From: RGIG6353 sp964558655
Lineage (GTDB): Bacteria; Bacillota; Clostridia; Oscillospirales; SIG627
DNA: 6,306 nucleotides
Direction of reading: 5' to 3'
Assembly (NCBI GenBank): GCA_964558655.1
Contig: CAZLEX010000051.1
Coordinates: forward strand, 1 to 6,306
The number at the start of each line of letters is the position of its first letter. Position 1 is the first letter of the stretch. The translations under genes were made by a program, and so were the position numbers. Of this stretch, positions 1 through 4,788 are shown piece after piece. The notes beneath the pieces were generated by a model. The model had not been told where the DNA came from. It was given only the letters and a program-made list of their open reading frames with translations, and did no database searches.

Positions 1-59
1 ATTTGTTTGAAAATACAAAAAATACATATTAAAAAAATGACAAAATTTGTAAAAACAGC

Positions 60-88
60 TTGCAAAGACGAAACATATGTAGTATAAT
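60..88 (+). promoter_or_regulatory. Predicted sigma-A-type promoter of the hyd operon
   Basis: A -35-like TTGCAA (60-65, 4 of 6 to TTGACA) is followed after exactly 17 bases by a perfect TATAAT (83-88). Transcription would begin near 95, leaving an untranslated leader of about 70 bases before hydC. The A-rich tract at 1-59 could act as an UP element. This is the only convincing promoter seen in the window, and the tight gene packing downstream suggests it drives the whole operon. Internal promoters were not searched exhaustively. Confidence 0.7.
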
Positions 89-100
89 AAATTGATGTAA

Positions 101-135
101 TGTGTGTTATCGTACTATTCGTACATAATTTCACA
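101..135 (+). promoter_or_regulatory. Imperfect dyad in the leader, possible operator
   Basis: Two 15-base arms (101-115 and 121-135) flank a 5-base centre. The ends TGTG/CACA and the inner GTAC/GTAC pair, and 9 of 15 positions are complementary overall. CGTAC is also directly repeated at 111-115 and 120-124. It lies just downstream of the predicted transcription start, where a repressor could block elongation or initiation. It does not match the Rex consensus (TTGTTAA, short spacer, TTAACAA) that one might expect for a hydrogenase operon, so the bound factor, if any, is unknown. It may be chance in AT-rich DNA. Confidence 0.25.
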
Positions 136-149
136 ATAATAATTCTGCC

Positions 150-155
150 AGGAGG
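150..155 (+). promoter_or_regulatory. Ribosome binding site of hydC
   Basis: A full AGGAGG ends 8 bases before the ATG at 164, which fixes that start. It is, with the site before hydB, one of the two strongest in the window, consistent with high expression of the structural subunits relative to the accessory genes between them. Confidence 0.85.
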
Positions 156-163
156 AAATAATA

Positions 164-664
164 ATGCAGAAAAAAATCAGCAATCTTCCTTTCAGGGGAA
201 CACCGGAGCAGGAGCAGAAGCTTCGTGCTGTTATTGAAGCTTCTAAATCCGATAAAAGTCGTTTAATGGGAGTTATGCATGAAGCACAGAACATTTACGG
301 TTATTTACCGATTGAAGTTCAGTCTATGATAGCTGAAGGAATGGATGTTCCGCTTGAAAAAGTCTATGGTGTTGCTACTTTTTACGCACAGTTTTCGCTT
401 TCTCCGAAAGGTGAATACAATATTTCTGTTTGTTTGGGAACAGCTTGTTATGTAAAAGGTTCGGGCGATGTGTTTAACCGTATTTCCGAAAAGCTCGGTA
501 TTGATGCGGAAGAATGTACGGAAGACGGAAAGTTTTCTCTTACGGCCTGCCGTTGCATAGGTGCTTGCGGTCTTGCTCCCGTTTTGACAATTAACGAAGA
601 TGTTTACGGAAGAATTTCGAGCAACGACGAAGTTGACCAGATTCTCGCAAAATACGGTGCTTAA
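164..664 (+). CDS. hydC: NuoE-like [2Fe-2S] subunit of bifurcating [FeFe]-hydrogenase (HydC)
   Basis: This 166-residue protein has the full length of the NuoE/HydC (24 kDa complex I subunit) family. A helical N-terminal bundle (about 15-75, with the family-typical IYGYLP at 44-49 and GVATFYAQF at 69-77) precedes a thioredoxin-like domain. That domain holds one [2Fe-2S] cluster bound by C90, C95 (C-x4-C) and C131, C135 (C-x3-C, in CIGACGLAP). In the family this cytoplasmic subunit docks on the NuoF-like HydB and takes part in electron transfer between the flavin site and the other clusters of the complex, which couples NADH and ferredoxin to H2. It is the first gene after the promoter. Unlike the compact hydC-hydB-hydA order of Thermotoga, here it is separated from hydB by about 4.1 kb of accessory genes. 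Assignment to a hydrogenase rather than an NAD-linked formate dehydrogenase rests on context, since hydA is not in the window. Confidence 0.9.
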   Translation: MQKKISNLPFRGTPEQEQKLRAVIEASKSDKSRLMGVMHEAQNIYGYLPIEVQSMIAEGMDVPLEKVYGVATFYAQFSLSPKGEYNISVCLGTACYVKGSGDVFNRISEKLGIDAEECTEDGKFSLTACRCIGACGLAPVLTINEDVYGRISSNDEVDQILAKYGA

Positions 665-683
665 TTTTTATTAAATCCTTTTT

Positions 684-691
684 AAAGGCGG
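684..691 (+). promoter_or_regulatory. Ribosome binding site that supports a TTG start
   Basis: AAAGGCGG ends 9 bases before the TTG at 701. No ATG or GTG in this frame lies near it; the first internal ATG is at residue 33, inside the conserved domain. The site therefore decides in favour of the TTG start. Confidence 0.6.
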
Positions 692-700
692 TATAAAACC

Positions 701-1054
701 TTGAAAATTTGCGAAATAAAAAAACATCTGTCGGCAGAAGTCTTGACTTGTGAGGATTTTCTCGATCGTGATGTCTTTTCCGCTTGTGGAAGTGACATGA
801 TGAGCGATGTTCTGGCATATGTCAAAGATCAAGCGGTTCTTTTGACAGGGCTTGTCAATACGCAGGTAGTGAGAACCGCAATGATGATGGATATGCTGTG
901 CATAGTATTTGTCAGAAATAAAAAACCCACGAAAGAAGTTTTGGATTTGGCGAAAGATAACGGAATTGTTATAATGACTACTTCCATGCGTATGTATGAC
1001 TCCTGCGGAATTTTGTATCAAAACGGATTACACGGAGCACTTTCCGATGACTGA
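701..1054 (+). CDS. DRTGG-domain protein, first copy
   Basis: A 117-residue soluble protein that is essentially one DRTGG-type domain, the small alpha/beta fold also found in some CBS-domain and phosphotransacetylase-like proteins. Family-like features are the opening KICEIKKHLSAEVLT, the D-M-M-S-D-V segment near 32-37, the hydrophobic strand LCIVFV near 66-71, and the closing helix after IVIMTTS. Starting later than the TTG at 701 would remove the first strand and helix. No catalytic residues are evident; the molecular function of stand-alone DRTGG proteins is not established, and a ligand-binding or partner-binding role is the best guess. It sits 36 bases after hydC and overlaps the next gene by 8 bases. 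A divergent paralogue lies at 2754-3086. Confidence 0.8.
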   Translation: MKICEIKKHLSAEVLTCEDFLDRDVFSACGSDMMSDVLAYVKDQAVLLTGLVNTQVVRTAMMMDMLCIVFVRNKKPTKEVLDLAKDNGIVIMTTSMRMYDSCGILYQNGLHGALSDD

Positions 1055-1469
1055 AGTTTTGAGACTGCATTTTGATGTTGACGGTGAAGATTTTACTTCT
1101 GCAGGAGAGGCTTCTGCCGAAGTAAAAAAGCGGCTTCGCCTTATGGGATATTTGCCTGAACTTATAAGACGCGTGTCTATTGTAATGTATGAAGGCGAGA
1201 TCAATATGGTCATTCATGCCGGAGGAGGTCGGGCAGATGTATTTGTTTATTCCGACAGAATCGAAATTGTGCTTGAAGACGACGGACCGGGAATTGAAGA
1301 TATATCCCTTGCGATGAGAGAAGGGTATTCAACAGCCCCCGATGCGATCAGATCACTTGGATTCGGTGCCGGGATGGGACTTCCCAACATGAAACGGTAC
1401 AGCGATGAAATGTATCTTGAATCAAAAGTCGGCATAGGAACGAAAGTTACATTGATTGTCAATACCTAA
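1047..1469 (+). CDS. RsbW/RsbT-type ATP-binding protein (anti-sigma-like serine kinase fold)
   Basis: A 140-residue GHKL ATPase of the HATPase_c_2 type. The N box (YEGEINMVIHA, 48-58, with the Mg-binding Asn at 53), the G1 box (DDGPGI, 78-83) and the glycine-rich G2 lid (GFGAGMGLPNMK, 105-116) are all intact, so ATP binding is expected. There is no phospho-acceptor histidine domain, so it is not an ordinary sensor kinase. Relatives phosphorylate STAS-type anti-sigma antagonists on Ser/Thr or bind sigma factors, but neither partner is encoded here. The ATG at 1047 is preceded by GGAG (1034-1037, 9-base spacer) and overlaps the stop of the DRTGG gene as ATGACTGA, implying translational coupling. 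An in-frame ATG at 996 would add 17 unrelated residues inside the previous gene and is rejected. Its target is unknown; the adjacent sensory hydrogenase suggests a redox signalling role. Confidence 0.85.
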   Translation: MTEVLRLHFDVDGEDFTSAGEASAEVKKRLRLMGYLPELIRRVSIVMYEGEINMVIHAGGGRADVFVYSDRIEIVLEDDGPGIEDISLAMREGYSTAPDAIRSLGFGAGMGLPNMKRYSDEMYLESKVGIGTKVTLIVNT

Positions 1470-1486
1470 AACGGTAGGTGAATGTT

Positions 1487-2749
1487 ATGCTTAATTATAT
1501 GCATTCTGTTACACTTGTTTCCGATAAATGTCACGGCTGTACGCATTGCTTAAATTATTGTCCGACTGAAGCAATCAGAATAAAAAACGGTAAAGCGGCG
1601 ATTAATTCCAATCTTTGTATTGATTGTGGAGAGTGCATCAGAGTTTGTAAAAACAAAGCGAAGAAATCCGTTTATGACAAACTTGAAGAAATAAAGAAAT
1701 TTAAGTATAAAATAGCTTTACCGGCTCCATCTCTTTACGGGCAGTTCGATAATCTCGATGATATTGATTATGTCATTGAGGGGTTGTATACAATGGGTTT
1801 TGATTATGTTTATGAAGTTGCCCGTTCCGCTGAAATCGTTTCGGAGTATACACGCAGGTATTTAAAAAAGTCAGATATTCCGCGTCCGGTAATAAGTTCC
1901 GCCTGTCCGGTCATACTTCGCCTTATAAGTTTAAGATTTCCGTCTTTGGAAAATCATATAATTCCGCTTATGTCACCGATGGAAGTTGCGGCGATGTCAG
2001 CACGCCGTGAAGCGAAACGCCGTAATCCGAGTCTTAGCGAGGACGATATAGGTGTTTCGTTCATATCGCCTTGTCCTGCCAAAGTCAGTTATGTAAAGAA
2101 CAATCCGAAAAACAGGAGACCGCTGATTAATACAGTCGTTTCAATGAAAGAAATTTATTTTAATCTGATTTCCTGTATGACGCGAGAGAATATCGGCACT
2201 CATGTTTCAAAGGCCGGCGTTGTCGGTTTGAGCTGGTCTACATCAGGAGGTGAGGCGGCGGCAATATTTAACGACAAATATCTTGCCGCTGACGGAATAG
2301 AAAATGTAATTCAAGTATTGGAACAGATTGAAAATAATGCACTGCCGACGCTTGAATTTGTTGAACTTAACAGTTGCCCCGGAGGTTGTGTCGGCGGAGT
2401 TATGACTGTTGCGAATCCTTTTATCGCTAAGGCTCGTATACAGGGATTACGCCGTTATTTACCGGTTACGAAAAATTTTGTCCGTGATGATAACGATGAT
2501 GTCCCGGAAGATTTTATAATACATACACCTCTCAGAGACAGATGCATAGGAACTTTTTCTCCGGAGGAAAAACTTACGCTTCTTCAAATGACGCAAATAG
2601 AAAATTTAAACAGTTCTTTACCTCAAATTGACTGTGGTGCTTGCGGTGCACCCACTTGTCACGCTCTTGCTGAAGATGTGGTCAGAGGGAAAACTACAGT
2701 TGACAAATGTATTGTTAATTTGTACAGGAAAGACAGCAAGTTGGAGTGA
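1487..2749 (+). CDS. Putative sensory [FeFe]-hydrogenase (HydS-like, no PAS domain)
   Basis: A 420-residue cytoplasmic iron-sulfur protein. An N-terminal two-cluster ferredoxin domain has ligands C15, C18, C21, C25 and C44, C47, C50, C54. The hydrogenase large-subunit domain follows. Its H-cluster cysteines are present: C140 (SSACP, motif L1), C196 (SPCPAK, L2, with the conserved K199) and C297 and C301 (NSCPGGCVGG, L3). A C-terminal FeS domain carries C383, C386, C391 and C408 (C-x2-C-x4-C-x16-C). Compared with catalytic enzymes, the proton-relay cysteine of TSCCP is alanine (A139), and the methionines of the MPC and EVMAC motifs are Ser (194) and Asn (295). These changes are known in sensory [FeFe]-hydrogenases such as the group D protein of Thermoanaerobacter mathranii, so H2 or redox sensing is more likely than turnover. 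The ATG at 1487 has AGGTG six bases upstream. A GTG at 1478 lies inside that site and is rejected. Confidence 0.85.
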   Translation: MLNYMHSVTLVSDKCHGCTHCLNYCPTEAIRIKNGKAAINSNLCIDCGECIRVCKNKAKKSVYDKLEEIKKFKYKIALPAPSLYGQFDNLDDIDYVIEGLYTMGFDYVYEVARSAEIVSEYTRRYLKKSDIPRPVISSACPVILRLISLRFPSLENHIIPLMSPMEVAAMSARREAKRRNPSLSEDDIGVSFISPCPAKVSYVKNNPKNRRPLINTVVSMKEIYFNLISCMTRENIGTHVSKAGVVGLSWSTSGGEAAAIFNDKYLAADGIENVIQVLEQIENNALPTLEFVELNSCPGGCVGGVMTVANPFIAKARIQGLRRYLPVTKNFVRDDNDDVPEDFIIHTPLRDRCIGTFSPEEKLTLLQMTQIENLNSSLPQIDCGACGAPTCHALAEDVVRGKTTVDKCIVNLYRKDSKLE

Positions 2750-2753
2750 TTGC

Positions 2754-3086
2754 ATGAATGTTTCGGATATTGTTGATGCTCTCGAATTGGAAGTTTTAAA
2801 TCTTGCAGATCCCGATAAAAATGTTGAAAATGTTTATTGCGGTGATCTTTTAAGTTGGGTTATGGGTAAACTTAAACCGCATGATGTTTGGGTTACTATA
2901 ATGAACAACATAAATATTGTCGCCGTTGCTTATCTTGCCGATGCTTCCTGTATTATTCTTTCGGAAAATTCGGATATCGAAGATGAAGTTTTGGAAAAAG
3001 CAAAGCTTAACGGAGTTAATGTTTTCAGAACTTCCAAATCTTCTTACGAGATTTGCTTCATGTTGGGTAAAATTTTCAATGCTTGA
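2754..3086 (+). CDS. DRTGG-domain protein, second copy
   Basis: A 110-residue single-domain protein with the same fold pattern as the product of 701-1054. It opens with NVSDIVDALELEVLN, has DLLSWVMGKLKPHDVWVTI near 31-49, then NINIVAVAYLADASCIIL near 52-69 and a closing VNVFRTSKSSYEICFMLG. This copy looks closer to the commonest stand-alone DRTGG proteins of Firmicutes, with the 'DVWVTIMNNINIVAVA' core, while the first copy has diverged there. No catalytic motif is visible, so a ligand-binding or adaptor role is inferred. The ATG at 2754 has GGAG at 2743-2746 (7-base spacer), overlapping the end of the sensory hydrogenase gene, whose stop is four bases away. Longer starts upstream would lie inside that gene and are rejected. 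Its stop overlaps the PHP gene by 8 bases. Confidence 0.8.
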   Translation: MNVSDIVDALELEVLNLADPDKNVENVYCGDLLSWVMGKLKPHDVWVTIMNNINIVAVAYLADASCIILSENSDIEDEVLEKAKLNGVNVFRTSKSSYEICFMLGKIFNA

Positions 3087-3816
3087 GAAATATTATTACG
3101 ACTTTCACATTCATTCATGCTTGTCTCCGTGTGCTGATGACGATATGACGCCCAATAATATTGCAGGTATGGCGTCTATAAAAAAACTTCAGGTTATTGC
3201 ACTTACCGATCACAATTCCTGCAAGAATTGCCCCGCCTTTTTTTCGGCGTGTCAAAAATACGGTATTGTTCCGATAGCGGGTGCAGAGGTTACGACATCG
3301 GAAGATATTCACATAATTTGCCTTTTTCCGTCGCTCGATGCTGCAATGGCTTTTGACGAAGCATTGTACAGATACAAGGTGTTTTTCAAAAACTGCGAAG
3401 AGACTTTTGGAAGCCAACTTATAATGAATTCCGAAGATGAAGTTGTCGCACATGAAAAAGCTCTGCTTGTCAATGCAACGATGCTTGATATTAATTCTCT
3501 CTATGATTTTGCCGGAGAATTCGGTGCACTTGTATATCCTGCACACATTGACCGTGAATCGAACGGCATAGTTTCAATTTTGGGAACGCTTCCGGATTTT
3601 CCGGATTATTCAGCGTATGAATTTCACGATTTCGGAAAGTTTAACGATTATGCAGCTAAGTTTGATGTGCTAAATTACAAAAAGACTTTGTCTTCAAGCG
3701 ATGCTCATTATCTCTGGAATATTAATGAAGCGATTAACGCATTTGAATTTGACATTGATAATTGCAATCCGAATTTACTGCGTAAAAAAATATTTGATTA
3801 TTTATCGGGTAAATAA
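3079..3816 (+). CDS. PHP-domain metal-dependent phosphoesterase-like protein
   Basis: A 245-residue soluble PHP-family protein. The expected metal-site residues are present in order: H10 and H12 (DFHIHS), D44 and H45 (TDHN), E70 (AGAEVTTSE), H78 (EDIH), H156 (YPAHID), and D208 and H210 (SSSDAH). An intact trinuclear-type hydrolase site is therefore likely; family members include histidinol-phosphatase, polymerase-associated PHP domains and nucleotide or 5'-phosphate hydrolases. The substrate cannot be deduced. It belongs to the subgroup with SCLSPCADDDMTPNN and TDHNSCKNCPA, which adds C14, C18, C48 and C51 next to the active-site loops. The ATG at 3079 overlaps the stop of the second DRTGG gene as ATGCTTGA. 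Only a weak GGG (3065-3067) precedes it, so re-initiation after the upstream stop probably drives translation. Earlier in-frame ATGs would lie inside the DRTGG gene and add unrelated sequence. Confidence 0.88.
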   Translation: MLEKYYYDFHIHSCLSPCADDDMTPNNIAGMASIKKLQVIALTDHNSCKNCPAFFSACQKYGIVPIAGAEVTTSEDIHIICLFPSLDAAMAFDEALYRYKVFFKNCEETFGSQLIMNSEDEVVAHEKALLVNATMLDINSLYDFAGEFGALVYPAHIDRESNGIVSILGTLPDFPDYSAYEFHDFGKFNDYAAKFDVLNYKKTLSSSDAHYLWNINEAINAFEFDIDNCNPNLLRKKIFDYLSGK

Positions 3817-3817
3817 A

Positions 3818-4774
3818 ATGAAGGAGATTTCTCTCAATATTTTGGATATTGCGATGAATTCGGTTCGTGCCGATTCTCAAAATATTTCCGTTTTTATTGA
3901 TGAAACACAAGAAACCATTGCGTTTTCCGTGATTGATGACGGTTGCGGTATGTCAAAAGATTTGCTTAATAAAGTTTCCGATCCTTTTTGTACTACTCGG
4001 ACGACACGGCGTGTCGGTATGGGAATACCTTTTTTAAAATTAACGGCAGAACAAACAGGCGGATACATTGAAATTAATTCTAAGTCAAAAGATGAATTTC
4101 CCAACAATCACGGTACACGAATAAGTGCACTTTTCTATAAAAATCATATCGACTGTCTTCCGCTGGGCGATATCATTTCCACTGTAATAACTTTAATTCA
4201 AGGTGCACCTCAAATCGATTTCGAATTTAAGCACAGGTTTGATTATGAAAAAGAAATAGTGCTTTCTACAAAAGAAATAAAAAACATATTGGGTGGTGTT
4301 TCGGTTGACACTCCCGATGTTTTGGTTTGGATAAGAGATTTTCTTACCGAACAGTATGATCAGTGCAAAAAAAAATTAATTATAAAGAAACGAAAGGGAA
4401 AAGCTATGAAATCATTAGCAGAACTCGCTGCCATTCGCGAAAAAATGCAGGATAAGGTTCTTATCCGTGAAAATCGCGGAACTTTTCGTATAGTTGTCGG
4501 TATGGCGACTTGCGGAATTGCTGCAGGTGCCAGACCTGTGCTTAACACATTTGTTGAAGGAATTGTTAAAGAAGGACTTACGGAAAAGGTTACTGTTGTT
4601 CAGACGGGGTGCATAGGACTCTGTCAGTATGAACCTGTCGTTGAAGTGTTTAACGGCGATGAAAAAGTCACTTATGTGAATGTGACGCCCGAAAAGGCAC
4701 AGCACATTATAGAAGAACATATTAAAAATGGCAAAATTGTAAAAGAATATACAATAAGTGCCGAGACTAAATAA
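3818..4774 (+). CDS. GHKL ATPase, read as a fusion to [2Fe-2S] ferredoxin
   Basis: Read literally, the frame from the ATG at 3818 gives 318 residues. Residues 1 to about 183 form a GHKL ATPase: N box (LDIAMNSVRA, 9-18, Asn at 14), G1 (DDGCGM, 40-45), F box (DPFCTTR, 55-61), G2 (VGMGIPFLK, 66-74) and G3 (HGTRISALF, 98-106). It resembles a histidine-kinase catalytic domain but has no phospho-acceptor histidine or sensor domain, so it needs a partner substrate. From residue 197 the sequence is the ferredoxin described at 4406-4774. The joint (184-196) is a basic low-complexity stretch encoded by A9 and following DNA. In the +1 frame a TAA at 4377-4379 would end the ATPase at 186 residues, a natural length. 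The fusion is thus probably a one-base indel artefact, a mutation, or a product of slippage. The start lies one base after the PHP stop, with a weak GGG (3807-3809), implying coupled translation. Confidence 0.7.
   Translation: MKEISLNILDIAMNSVRADSQNISVFIDETQETIAFSVIDDGCGMSKDLLNKVSDPFCTTRTTRRVGMGIPFLKLTAEQTGGYIEINSKSKDEFPNNHGTRISALFYKNHIDCLPLGDIISTVITLIQGAPQIDFEFKHRFDYEKEIVLSTKEIKNILGGVSVDTPDVLVWIRDFLTEQYDQCKKKLIIKKRKGKAMKSLAELAAIREKMQDKVLIRENRGTFRIVVGMATCGIAAGARPVLNTFVEGIVKEGLTEKVTVVQTGCIGLCQYEPVVEVFNGDEKVTYVNVTPEKAQHIIEEHIKNGKIVKEYTISAETK
4367..4375 (+). repeat. Run of nine A at the ATPase-ferredoxin junction
   Basis: Nine consecutive A follow TGC and precede TTAATTATAAAG. With nine A the frame stays open into the ferredoxin. 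With eight, translation would read three codons (K-K-N) and stop at the TAA now at 4377-4379. Runs of this length are typical sites of sequencing indels, replication slippage and RNA-polymerase slippage. Confidence 0.9.
4393..4398 (+). promoter_or_regulatory. Ribosome binding site for the ferredoxin start
   Basis: AAAGGG ends 7 bases before the ATG at 4406. A site placed this way inside what would be coding DNA argues that the ferredoxin has its own start, whether or not the upstream ATPase also reads through. Confidence 0.65.
4406..4774 (+). CDS. Thioredoxin-fold [2Fe-2S] ferredoxin, stand-alone start
   Basis: A 122-residue protein when started at the internal ATG, which opens with MKSLAELAAIREKM, the typical start of small (2Fe-2S) ferredoxin-like proteins encoded beside hydB in Firmicutes and Thermotoga. 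The thioredoxin-like fold carries C36 (VGMATCGIAAGA) and C69 and C73 (TGCIGLC). By alignment with the N-terminal domain of HydB, the first ligand of the usual C-x4-C pair is replaced by V31, so only three of four cluster cysteines are present. I recall the VGMATCGIAAGA form as common in homologues, so this is probably a family trait and not damage; the cluster may use another ligand or be absent. A role in passing electrons to or from HydB, or in signalling with the neighbouring ATPase, is inferred. It ends 14 bases before hydB. It is in frame with the ATPase gene upstream, giving a possible fusion. Confidence 0.8.
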   Translation: MKSLAELAAIREKMQDKVLIRENRGTFRIVVGMATCGIAAGARPVLNTFVEGIVKEGLTEKVTVVQTGCIGLCQYEPVVEVFNGDEKVTYVNVTPEKAQHIIEEHIKNGKIVKEYTISAETK

Positions 4775-4776
4775 TT

Positions 4777-4781
4777 GGAGG
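4777..4781 (+). promoter_or_regulatory. Ribosome binding site of hydB
   Basis: GGAGG (within TTGGAGGT) ends 7 bases before the ATG at 4789. It is much stronger than the sites of the accessory genes just upstream, which suggests independent and efficient initiation of the structural subunit. Confidence 0.85.
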
Positions 4782-4788
4782 TAAAAAA

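Noticed and set aside
1..50. Short inverted repeats such as TTTGT (2-6) with ACAAA (15-19), and ACAAAATTTGT (40-50)
   Set aside because: Short AT-only pairings are expected by chance in such A-rich DNA; no G+C-rich stem followed by a T run supports a terminator.
92..118. A second promoter, TTGATG (92-97) with TACTAT (113-118)
   Set aside because: The spacer is only 15 bases and both boxes are poor compared with the TTGCAA-17-TATAAT promoter just upstream.
677..688. CCTTTTTAAAGG hairpin that could hide the ribosome binding site of the first DRTGG gene
   Set aside because: The stem is at most four or five pairs, mostly A-T, with a tiny loop, so it is too weak to act as a switch or terminator.
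3701..3817. A longer ATPase start at the ATG at 3701
   Set aside because: It would add 39 residues lying inside the PHP gene that do not resemble the family; the ATG at 3818 gives the canonical MKEISLNILDIAMNS opening.
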